A DNA stretch of 17,418 bases from an archaeon. GTDB taxonomy: Archaea; Altiarchaeota; Altiarchaeia; JAFGQM01. Positions within the stretch are counted from its first letter, which is position 1, and each line of letters opens with the position of its first letter. Shown in pieces: positions 1 to 7,700 of the stretch. The DNA lies in contig JAOZPI010000010.1 of the NCBI GenBank assembly GCA_029932835.1, positions 1-17,418 of the forward strand, in the 5' to 3' direction. A program made the translations under genes and the position numbers. The notes beneath the pieces are model-generated. The model saw nothing but the letters and a program-made list of their open reading frames with translations. It was not told the origin of the DNA and did no database searches.

Positions 1-2
1 TC

Positions 3-3000
3 AATGACATCTCATGGAAGCTCCTGGACTGGCTGGACGACCACCGTATCCCAATAGGGAGATTCTTTGACGACCACAACCTCCCCCCCTTTTTGTTCCT
101 CCTCCTAATCCTCGCAGTCCTAATCCCGACCGTGGTCATAATATCCAGTCCCGTCCCCCAGCCCCAGCCAGTCTGCGGGGACAGCATCTGCGATCCTGGG
201 GAAAACGCAACCTCCTGCCCGGCTGATTGCGTACCCTCAGAGCCACAGGGAAAAACAGTGGTTGTTGAGATTGAAGGAGACATCAAGGGGGTTATCAAGG
301 TTGAATTAGAGGACTCTGGTGGGAGGCTCATAAGCACTGATTCCGGGAAGACGGACACATTTACAATAACTGGGGTAGAGAGCAAGAGGGTCAGGGCCGT
401 GGTGACAAACCCAGATAATAACAAGGATGTCGAGTCTGATCTGATAGATGTTGTGGATGATCCGCAGGTGATCCCCATAGGCCTCCCCCCTGGCTTTTTT
501 GAAAAAGAGAAAAAGCCGACAGCTGTACTAAGGGTCCAGCTTCGGGACGCAAAAACAAAGAGCCCTATAAGTGGGAGGGTGAGCGTGGTAATACCAAGCG
601 GGGCGTCTTATATCGTTGCTGAAACAAAGAGACTCACGGCCTCAGCCCGCTTTGTTCTGGAGGCTGGCCAGCGGTATGCTATCCTCGCCTCTGCTGACAA
701 TTATCACTCCTATGATGGCCTCAAAAAGGACTTCATATTGGCTCCGGGGGAAGAGAGGGAGATTACAGTGGAACTGGAAGAGATAGGGGAAGAGGACGCA
801 ATGGTGCACGTATGTATCCTCAATGCGAGCCAAGCGGTGCCAGGGAGCGTTCGGGTTTACAATGAGGCGGGCTCTGTGGTGGCTTTCAAGCACCTCTCAT
901 CTGGCTGCGGAGACCTTGTCCTAAAGCCCGGAACCATCGCTAGGTTTGAAACCTTCAACCTCTCAGGATCCTGCAAGGGGGCTGTGAGCCCTCCTGTGTA
1001 TCTAAACCCTGGGAACAACAGCATCACCCTCAATGTTGTCTGTCGGTCAAGCGGTTATATACGAGTCAGGGTGCTTGGCGAGGGGGGCGAGGTTCTTACG
1101 CAGCGCGCTTCTATAACAGCATGGTACGCCTCTGGAGAGCAGATAAGTGCCACAGGTCCGAACAATACGCTGCTTCCAGGGGAGGGGAACTATACAGAAT
1201 ATGCTGAAGTGGTTTCCTCAAAAAAATTCTATTTTGTGGTGACAGGGCTGGAAAATTATACTACTTACACCTCTCCGGAATTCTCTGTCGCCCCACTTGA
1301 AAACAAGTCAATAACCCTCACTCTCTCCTATCCACCTGCCCCAGATCCTGTTATCACCATCCTCTTTTCCTATCCAAATCCCGTATCAGTTGCTCACCCC
1401 TTTTCAGTAGTGGTATCCGGGGTGCTGTATGGCGACACAGCAATAGAGAATGCAAATATAAGCGTGGTGGTGGCTGGTGAGGAATGCGAGAGGTCTGGAC
1501 GTAAGTTCATCTGTCTAGCTCCAGAGGAACCAGGGCTCTACAACCTCTTGATATCAGCTGTCTATAATGGAAAACAGGGAGTCTATCTGGAAGACCTGCA
1601 GGTTCTTGAGGTGGGGATGAATCTCTTCTCATTGAGGCCACGCCCGTTGGGAGATCAAGACCCGCCAATTCATATGGAATTTGATATTATGTTCAACTCC
1701 ACCCCCCTAGACTCTCTGACTGATAGCACTATCTCCATCATATACAGGAATGGCGGCATTCAATTGCCAGAGCATCCGAGGCTCTCTGGATCAAATGGCT
1801 TGTACGACGTGGATATAAACACCCCATATCCTGGCAACCACCTGCTAAACATATACCTAAAGAAGATAATCTACGACAAGATATACGAACAAGTCTTTGT
1901 GGTTCCCTTTGTATCCTCCCCCCGCACATTGCACCTTTCTTCAGAGACCATCCTAACTCCCCGGATCCTGCTCCCAAAACGCACATTTACTGCATACCTG
2001 AAGCTTAAATATGGTAAAACAGAATCTCAGAACCTTACTAACATCTATCTTACCCTAAACAGCATAAGGAGCAGAATTCCATGGAGCCCAAGCACGCACT
2101 CGTATTCCCGTTCCTTTGCGGCTCCAGAATATGAGGGAATATATCCTGTGGCATTTGATATCAGTGGGACCCCCCTCGCGAGTTCCAAGATCTACGTGGT
2201 GGACATCTCCAGAGAAAGGTCCAGGGACTGCCCGATAATGTCTTGTAAAACAATGCAGGATGTCAGGAGGTGTGTGGAGAGGCATGAAAAGGAGGGGATG
2301 TATACTGAGGACGATTTGATACGATGCATAGAGTCCGGGTGGCTGGTTGGAGGAACCTCCATAGGGCACTGCCTATCCACAGACTCCAACAAGGGGGATT
2401 GGAACCACAACTGTGAGCTTGATTCAACAGGGCGTCTGAGCGATGTGGCTATTATGGAGGACTTTTTCAGGAAGATCACAAACCCTGTTGAGAGAGATGA
2501 ATATAAGGGATGCGGGGATATGGATAACGATGGAGATGTGGACAAAGACGATCTGACCTGCCTCCAGAATATCGTGTCTGGGAGGTGGTATGGAGATACC
2601 AAGGGGAACACATCCAGGGGTGGTTGTGAGGGTGGCAGCATGAATGGGGGATTCTGCTTTGATATAAGCACCACGCGCCCGGGAGATTTTGACAACGATG
2701 GCACCATCGGTCCGGCTGATCTGCGGATCATGGACAAGATACTTGATGCTATCTCAAGTGGTGTGAGTCCCCTCCCCCTTCTTAAATTCGCGGACTTCAA
2801 CCAAGACGGTTCAATAACCAAGGCTGATAGGGGTTGTATGAAATATATAGGGCAGAACCAGTCTATTCCCCTCTCTTGCCTTGCTGTGTATAACCTTGGT
2901 TGCTCCAATGATACAAAGGGGGACCTTGATATGAATAACCAAGTGGATGAGGCGGACCTCTTTTTAGAATCCCTTCTCGTGAATGGGAGGGTGGATGCCT

Positions 3001-3833
3001 CTGGTCTCATGTATTGTGCTGATATGAACAATGATGGAATCCTGACTGATGAGGATATGAGCTGTCTGCAGGGACTGATTAACGGCGATCCAAGCCTTCT
3101 GGAGCTCTGCACTGCTTGTCAAAAAAGAATGAGGGACCTTGGGAGATACGGAGAGGAAATCTGTCACGACGGCCTTGACAACAACTGCGACGATAAAATA
3201 GATGACGAGGACCCAAGGTGCAAGTGTAGCGAGAAAACCCCATGCGATATGAAGAGGGACATAGACGGTGCTTACGACACCGACGACTTTATGATATGCA
3301 GATATCTGGAGTGTCCGGATGAGGAGGGGGACTGGGCGTGGAGACTACCGGAGGAGGTGGAGGAGGCCTGTCAGACCGCAGAGAACTTCAAGTGCATTCA
3401 GAGGTGTGGATCTGGTGAAGAGGCTGAGGAATTTATATGTAGTCCAGATTACCCGCAGGGATTCAAATGCCCTGATACTGTAGAAGAGTTCACGTGGGTA
3501 GAGGGAACCGCTGGCATAATAGGACCATTGTGTGTTCTCCATGATTGCGGTTCTCAGCCCTCTTGTCCAGATGGCTGGGTCAAAGTGGGGGTTAAGGAGG
3601 GGACCTGTTGTGAGCGCGGATTCCTTGGCATGGGGTGCAAAGCGCATGATCATTGTACTCTCTGCAGGTACCAATATGATTTCTGTGAGGGGAGAACATG
3701 TGGCAAGAGCGGGGACAACCCAAAGCTGGATGAGTGTAAGAGTGGCTGGGAGAAATACACAGAGTCGTGTCCAAAAAAGACATTCTGTTTTGGCAATCTG
3801 GCGGAGGAGATGGAGAAGGCAGGGCAGTCATAG
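3..3833 (+). CDS. Giant anchored surface protein with dockerin-like repeats (5' end outside window)
   Basis: The frame is open to the left edge. Codons before the TTG at 93 read NDISWKLLDWLDDH...FFDDHNLPP and align with the N-termini of the two paralogues at 3871 and 15043, so the true start lies a few codons upstream of the window. Next come a hydrophobic anchor (about 84-150) and a Cys motif CGDSIC...CPADC (about 171-227). Several beta-sandwich modules resembling carboxypeptidase-regulatory/CNA-B folds then run to about 1340, followed by Ig-like segments to about 2200. Between about 2400 and 3090 lie dockerin-like calcium loops (DMDNDGDVDKDD, DFDNDGTIGPAD, DFNQDGSITKAD, DLDMNNQVDEAD, DMNNDGILTDED). 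A GLDNNCDDKIDDED (MopE-like) motif follows near 3170, then a very Cys-rich tail. Many NxS/T sites are present. Inferred role: surface adhesion or scaffolding. No catalytic domain is recognised. Confidence 0.85.
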   Translation, partial: NDISWKLLDWLDDHRIPIGRFFDDHNLPPFLFLLLILAVLIPTVVIISSPVPQPQPVCGDSICDPGENATSCPADCVPSEPQGKTVVVEIEGDIKGVIKVELEDSGGRLISTDSGKTDTFTITGVESKRVRAVVTNPDNNKDVESDLIDVVDDPQVIPIGLPPGFFEKEKKPTAVLRVQLRDAKTKSPISGRVSVVIPSGASYIVAETKRLTASARFVLEAGQRYAILASADNYHSYDGLKKDFILAPGEEREITVELEEIGEEDAMVHVCILNASQAVPGSVRVYNEAGSVVAFKHLSSGCGDLVLKPGTIARFETFNLSGSCKGAVSPPVYLNPGNNSITLNVVCRSSGYIRVRVLGEGGEVLTQRASITAWYASGEQISATGPNNTLLPGEGNYTEYAEVVSSKKFYFVVTGLENYTTYTSPEFSVAPLENKSITLTLSYPPAPDPVITILFSYPNPVSVAHPFSVVVSGVLYGDTAIENANISVVVAGEECERSGRKFICLAPEEPGLYNLLISAVYNGKQGVYLEDLQVLEVGMNLFSLRPRPLGDQDPPIHMEFDIMFNSTPLDSLTDSTISIIYRNGGIQLPEHPRLSGSNGLYDVDINTPYPGNHLLNIYLKKIIYDKIYEQVFVVPFVSSPRTLHLSSETILTPRILLPKRTFTAYLKLKYGKTESQNLTNIYLTLNSIRSRIPWSPSTHSYSRSFAAPEYEGIYPVAFDISGTPLASSKIYVVDISRERSRDCPIMSCKTMQDVRRCVERHEKEGMYTEDDLIRCIESGWLVGGTSIGHCLSTDSNKGDWNHNCELDSTGRLSDVAIMEDFFRKITNPVERDEYKGCGDMDNDGDVDKDDLTCLQNIVSGRWYGDTKGNTSRGGCEGGSMNGGFCFDISTTRPGDFDNDGTIGPADLRIMDKILDAISSGVSPLPLLKFADFNQDGSITKADRGCMKYIGQNQSIPLSCLAVYNLGCSNDTKGDLDMNNQVDEADLFLESLLVNGRVDASGLMYCADMNNDGILTDEDMSCLQGLINGDPSLLELCTACQKRMRDLGRYGEEICHDGLDNNCDDKIDDEDPRCKCSEKTPCDMKRDIDGAYDTDDFMICRYLECPDEEGDWAWRLPEEVEEACQTAENFKCIQRCGSGEEAEEFICSPDYPQGFKCPDTVEEFTWVEGTAGIIGPLCVLHDCGSQPSCPDGWVKVGVKEGTCCERGFLGMGCKAHDHCTLCRYQYDFCEGRTCGKSGDNPKLDECKSGWEKYTESCPKKTFCFGNLAEEMEKAGQS
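201..243 (+). repeat. 43-base near-identical patch, copy 1 (second copy at 4069-4111)
   Basis: These bases encode the ENATSCPADCVPSE part of the Cys motif in the first giant gene. The second giant gene has the same 43 bases at 4069-4111 with only two third-position differences, although the flanking sequence has diverged strongly. It is a coding repeat, not a mobile element. Gene conversion or very strong constraint would explain it. Confidence 0.75.
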
Positions 3834-3837
3834 ATAA

Positions 3838-3844
3838 TTTTTTT
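3838..3844 (+). promoter_or_regulatory. T-tract between the two giant genes: possible terminator and/or TATA-like element
   Basis: A run of seven T followed by AA begins four bases after the first giant gene's stop. Archaeal transcription often terminates at such T-tracts. It also lies about 27-33 bases before the ATG at 3871, the spacing expected for the TATA element of a leaderless gene. No Shine-Dalgarno is visible before 3871. Both roles are inferred. Confidence 0.35.
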
Positions 3845-3870
3845 AACCTGCAACACGTAAATTGAATAGA

Positions 3871-6800
3871 ATGGGCATAATTGGGACATTAGACGACCGC
3901 TGCTGGGACTTGTTGGAGGTCTTGCACCTTGGGGCTTTCTTTGATAAGCATCACATCCCTCCTCTTATGTTTCCCATATCCCTGATAGTGTTCGTTCTTC
4001 TCGCCTTTGCCCTCTCCTCTTCCCCCTCACCCCAACCAATCTGCGGGAACGATGTGTGTGAACCCGAAGAAAACGCAACCTCCTGCCCGGCCGATTGCGT
4101 GCCCTCAGAGCACCAAGAGCTAAAGACGATAAAGGTTCGGGTTACCGGCGGGTTAAGGTGCGAGAGGATAAGCGTGGTTATAAAGGGCAGAGACAACTCG
4201 GTGCTGGATTCGAAAACAAACCAGAAGAACAGGGTAGTCATATTCCAGTCTATATCCACTGGGCAGATAAAGGCGGTTGTTTCCTCCCCAGAGAGCACAA
4301 AAGCTCCCGTGAGCTCCAATTTTATAGACACCTCGCGGGAGGACACGATAAGCATCAGCCTTCCTGACGATTATTGCGACGAGAAGACAAAAAAGGGGAG
4401 CATTCGCGTTCTGGTAAGAGACAAAAGCACAGGGGAGTCTATGGCAGCTCATGTTACTCTTTTTGACTCCGGAGGAACCAAGAGGGGGAGCAGGGACATA
4501 TCCGGGGAGGATGTTTTTAGCAAACTTGACGCCAATACCTATTACTACCTCACCGCCACAGCCTCTGGATATTACGACTATTATGGGGGCGATGAGAGGA
4601 TACTGGTAGAGCCGGAGAAGGAGAAGACACGGACCATTTATATGGAGCCCGTTCCCTCTCTGCCAGAGAACCAGACTGGGAAGATAGAGGTCTGTGTGAG
4701 AAACGAAGAGGGTCCAATAGAGGATGCAGGGCAGATAGGATTGTATGACATGGAGGATAATCTCTTCAAGGTTGGAAGCCTCTCTGATTGCCCCCTCTTC
4801 AGGGGTATGGCAAGCGGGGCTGGATGTTATATATTCACGGTTCCTGCAGGGAAAGAGGTGTATGTGGGAATGGCGGTTACACCAGGAGGGTGTGCCACCC
4901 CAGGGAAGAGCGGCCCGTACACAATAGAGGCTGACAGAACAGAGCACGCCTACATCAACCTCACCTGCAACCTGACCGGGACTATGAGGGTTGTTGTCTA
5001 TGGAAACAACAGCCAGGTTCTGACATCCAACTGCACCATTGAGCTTTATGGGGACGATGGAGGGAAGATAAAGACCCTCAATACCTCTGCCGATGGTCTC
5101 TACACCGAGTGGGTCAGTCTCAGGGAGGGGGAATATACTGTGTATGCCAAGAACGTCCCCCACGGATATCTGGAAACCCAGTCTAATGTGGAAATAGAGA
5201 GGGGGGACAACAAAACAGTCGCAATACAGCTGAATATAAAACCGCCGCCACTGCCAAATCTAACCATCTATGGTGCCAGGGTTTCGCAGCAGGTTCTCCA
5301 GAAGGGTGAAAACTTCACTCTAACAGCAGACTCTGTGAGGCTCCGCGGAGAGGTGTTAACCGATGCGAATGTTTCCGTAATATGCGAGTCAGAGTGGGGA
5401 GAAACCAAGAGGGCGGTATACAAGGGGTTCTGGGAGTGCAACCTCACAGCTCCGGATTCTCTGGGTGAAATGGCCGTTTCTATCAGGGCGGAGAAGGAGG
5501 GGGCAAACAGCGACTTTAGGGCGTTTACGGTCTATGTCATCAACGAGTCAGAGCAGGCTCTCCATATCTCGTGGGACGCTTATAACTCCCTTACAATGGG
5601 GCCGTCCGTTGTTCTTTACTTTAATATAACAAGGGCGGGGGGCGAGGTGGAGGTTCCGCGCCTTGATGAAGCAGATCTGTCCATATACCACCTATCTGAC
5701 GGGGTAAAAAGGTTTATAGGAAACTTTACACTTTCAAGAGTAAGAGACGGATATTTCCGCTCTTCGTTCAGTGTCCCATTCTCCGGTGATTATCTCTATG
5801 AGCTACGGGCGGGGGTTGTAATAAACGCAACGCTCTACTGGGGCCTGGACCAGTATGGATTCTTCGTTCAGAATGGTGCCCCCGGAGCGGTGTCTTGTCA
5901 GGTGGATCCGGAGATCGCAGGCCCTGGGGATTTGGTCCATGTTTATTCCCTCTTTACCTTCCTAGGTTCTCCGCTTCCGGAACAGGATATGGCGGTCTTT
6001 GTGATCGGAAACAGAACCTCCTCCTACCCCCTCATCTGGAACAGCACCACAGAGATGTACGAGGCTGAAATTCCTGCAGACTCAGACGAGTGTGCCCATA
6101 CAATAAACTGCTCCTCGCTTGATGATCCAGACCTCTACAGCACCACTACCCTCTATGTTGTGAACCCAAATCCGCCGTCTGTGGATCCCTCCTCCTGCCC
6201 CAGCAATTCCTACCTCTGCCTCAACCTCTCTGACGCGCGTAATTGCTACAAAAGATTTGTGATTACCCCGACGAAGCAGTACTATGACGAGGCTCTCAGC
6301 TGTGCAAGACGGTGCACGGATTCAGGGTCGTGTGTTTGCGGGGAGTCGCAGAGGATCCTCTCAGAGTGCCATCAGCCTGTCAGCTTTGCTGTCTCCTGCA
6401 TGGATGGAGGCCTTCCTGCCAGCACTGGTAAGATGTATTTCTGGCTTGGCGGGACTGCCTCTGGAGAAGAGCAGAGCATCTCCTACCCGCCCCCAGGGGA
6501 TAACCTCACAAGTTGTTCTCTCGTGGATGTCGCAGTACCTGGACTCCGAGAGCAGGGGCCCACAACCCGCGTGGTTGGCGACACGGTCATCCTGACAATT
6601 GACAACAGCGGGCACATAACAGCCACAGCTATATGCAGGGTGCAATGCGGAGTAAAGGGGGATCTGGACAACGACGGCACTCCATTCACTGACAAGGACC
6701 TTCGGATAATGAATTCCCTAATAGATGCAATCTCACTTCTGGGTCCTCTCCCATACGATCAATCTATTATGCAGTGCGCGGACATCAACAACGACAGCGT

Positions 6801-7293
6801 CCTAACTGAGCATGATTATCTCTGCATGGACGCTATAGTTAGTGGGGGGGAGGTCTCGGAGCTGTGCAAATCCTGCAGAGAGCAACTCGGATCTGCTTAC
6901 AGCGATATTGAGGTATGCAACGATGGCCTTGACAACAACTGCGACGGGCAGGTTGATGAGGACACCTATGGAAGCGATGGTCTTTATGGCTCTCTCCCCA
7001 CCCCTATGGACCTATGTTCATGCTATTCAGATACTCCCTGTGAAATGCTCTGGGACATTACAGGCCTTTCTCCTGTGTCCTCGGAGAGCGATGTCCTTAG
7101 ATGCGCTGAAATCAGTTATATCGGACCATCGTACAGGTGGAACAGCCTAACAGAGAGGGCCTGCACCAAATCCCGCGCGGATGCGACCCTGAAGTGCAAC
7201 GGGCAGACATACACCTGCACTAATCGATCTGGAGAGTGGAGGTGGGAAAATTGGTACAACTGGGATGAAACATACCCCCCAAATGAGCTCTAA
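3871..7293 (+). CDS. Giant anchored surface protein, paralogue 2, with dockerin-like and MopE-like motifs
   Basis: The ATG at 3871 is preferred over the upstream TTG at 3862 because it starts the conserved N-terminal block (MGIIGTLDDRCWDLLE...FFDKHHIPP). An uncleaved-type hydrophobic anchor follows (about 3955-4020), then CGNDVC...CPADC (about 4041-4098). Beta-sandwich modules homologous to those of the neighbouring paralogues (GSIRVLVRD..., GKIEVCVRN..., GTMRVVVYG...) run to about 5240, and Ig-like modules to about 6160. A Cys-rich stretch precedes one dockerin-like pair of loops (DLDNDGTPFTDKD near 6664; DINNDSVLTEHD near 6781) and a GLDNNCDGQVDED motif near 6926. The protein has 1140 residues and many NxS/T sequons. 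An extracellular role is inferred from this layout. It has only one dockerin pair, against five loops in paralogue 1, and lacks the long Cys-rich tail of paralogue 1. Confidence 0.88.
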   Translation: MGIIGTLDDRCWDLLEVLHLGAFFDKHHIPPLMFPISLIVFVLLAFALSSSPSPQPICGNDVCEPEENATSCPADCVPSEHQELKTIKVRVTGGLRCERISVVIKGRDNSVLDSKTNQKNRVVIFQSISTGQIKAVVSSPESTKAPVSSNFIDTSREDTISISLPDDYCDEKTKKGSIRVLVRDKSTGESMAAHVTLFDSGGTKRGSRDISGEDVFSKLDANTYYYLTATASGYYDYYGGDERILVEPEKEKTRTIYMEPVPSLPENQTGKIEVCVRNEEGPIEDAGQIGLYDMEDNLFKVGSLSDCPLFRGMASGAGCYIFTVPAGKEVYVGMAVTPGGCATPGKSGPYTIEADRTEHAYINLTCNLTGTMRVVVYGNNSQVLTSNCTIELYGDDGGKIKTLNTSADGLYTEWVSLREGEYTVYAKNVPHGYLETQSNVEIERGDNKTVAIQLNIKPPPLPNLTIYGARVSQQVLQKGENFTLTADSVRLRGEVLTDANVSVICESEWGETKRAVYKGFWECNLTAPDSLGEMAVSIRAEKEGANSDFRAFTVYVINESEQALHISWDAYNSLTMGPSVVLYFNITRAGGEVEVPRLDEADLSIYHLSDGVKRFIGNFTLSRVRDGYFRSSFSVPFSGDYLYELRAGVVINATLYWGLDQYGFFVQNGAPGAVSCQVDPEIAGPGDLVHVYSLFTFLGSPLPEQDMAVFVIGNRTSSYPLIWNSTTEMYEAEIPADSDECAHTINCSSLDDPDLYSTTTLYVVNPNPPSVDPSSCPSNSYLCLNLSDARNCYKRFVITPTKQYYDEALSCARRCTDSGSCVCGESQRILSECHQPVSFAVSCMDGGLPASTGKMYFWLGGTASGEEQSISYPPPGDNLTSCSLVDVAVPGLREQGPTTRVVGDTVILTIDNSGHITATAICRVQCGVKGDLDNDGTPFTDKDLRIMNSLIDAISLLGPLPYDQSIMQCADINNDSVLTEHDYLCMDAIVSGGEVSELCKSCREQLGSAYSDIEVCNDGLDNNCDGQVDEDTYGSDGLYGSLPTPMDLCSCYSDTPCEMLWDITGLSPVSSESDVLRCAEISYIGPSYRWNSLTERACTKSRADATLKCNGQTYTCTNRSGEWRWENWYNWDETYPPNEL
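4069..4111 (+). repeat. 43-base near-identical patch, copy 2
   Basis: Second copy of the patch at 201-243 (41 of 43 bases identical), in the same position of the CPADC motif of paralogue 2. A further 22-base identity between the two genes covers the GLDNNCD motif (around 3171 and 6925). Confidence 0.75.
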
Positions 7294-7364
7294 TCCCAAT
7301 TTTGTTAACCTCTTGTGGCATTAGGCTTTTTAATAAGAGCCATAAAAATTGTACGAAATTCAAC

Positions 7365-7373
7365 TTTATAAAA
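7365..7373 (+). promoter_or_regulatory. TATA-box candidate in the gap before glutamate dehydrogenase
   Basis: TTTATAAAA fits an archaeal TATA box and would place a start site near 7390-7395. The glutamate dehydrogenase start is about 300 bases farther on. It could therefore drive a separate RNA or a long leader. No purine-rich BRE is convincing. Confidence 0.3.
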
Positions 7374-7389
7374 GTTCGCTTTAACTTCT

Positions 7390-7592
7390 CCGTTCGCTTT
7401 GCTCACTCCGACCTTCGGGATGCCTAACAGCGGTTATGAGGCAAACTTTCGCTTAACTCGTTTCGACCCAAATTTTCTTTCGGGCAAACTTCTCATAACC
7501 ACGATATGCCATCTCTAATTTCACCACCCCGACGATTGATGTATATGAAATTGGCGCTGGCGGGTAGAGAACCAAAGATATGCTCTTCCCGC
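7390..7592 (+). ncRNA. Possible structured RNA or long leader in the 7294-7700 gap
   Basis: No open frame of plausible quality spans this gap. The stretch can fold. A nine-base-pair helix GGTTATGAG/CTCATAACC (7432-7440 with 7492-7500) encloses 51 bases, which contain GTTT...CCC / GGG...AAAC pairing and a repeated GCAAACTT. A short CCGA/TCGG hairpin sits just before it. A second strong hairpin at 7560-7592 is followed by T-rich sequence. Together with the TATA candidate at 7365 this looks like a discrete transcript. It matches no RNA family that I recognise, and no tRNA T-loop is visible. Existence, ends and strand are inferred. Confidence 0.25.
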
Positions 7593-7605
7593 ACTTTTTT
7601 ATTTA
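7560..7605 (+). terminator. Hairpin followed by T-rich tract
   Basis: GCGGGTAGAG (7560-7569) pairs with CTCTTCCCGC (7583-7592) with a single T-T mismatch, around a 13-base loop. It is followed by ACTTTTTTATTTATTTT. This resembles an intrinsic terminator on the plus strand. The nearest upstream coding sequence ends 270 bases earlier, so it would terminate a non-coding transcript or act in the glutamate dehydrogenase leader. Confidence 0.45.
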
Positions 7606-7700
7606 TTTTAATCAAGTATTAAATAAAGTAAGAAAAATACAAAAAAGGCATTTTAAAATAATCTGTTAAAATGAAAGGAGTTTTAATGGAGGTAAAACAA

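Noticed and set aside
2192..3112. Open frame of 306 codons on the minus strand inside the first giant gene
   Set aside because: It lies wholly opposite a strongly coding frame with clear motifs. Its Ser/Pro/Arg-rich translation looks like the reverse of that gene and shows no domain.
3600..3700. CC...HDxC pattern resembling the phospholipase A2 active site
   Set aside because: The calcium loop (YGxxCGxG) and the spacing of the CCxxHDxC motif are missing. It is better described as part of an unknown Cys-rich domain.
4153..5163. Open frame of 336 codons on the minus strand inside the second giant gene
   Set aside because: Same reasoning: it is antisense to conserved beta-sandwich modules shared by three paralogues, with no recognisable domain.
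7380..7600. tRNA or known archaeal RNA gene in the gap before glutamate dehydrogenase
   Set aside because: There is no T-loop or cloverleaf, and no C/D-box pair in proper spacing. Only unclassified helices are visible.
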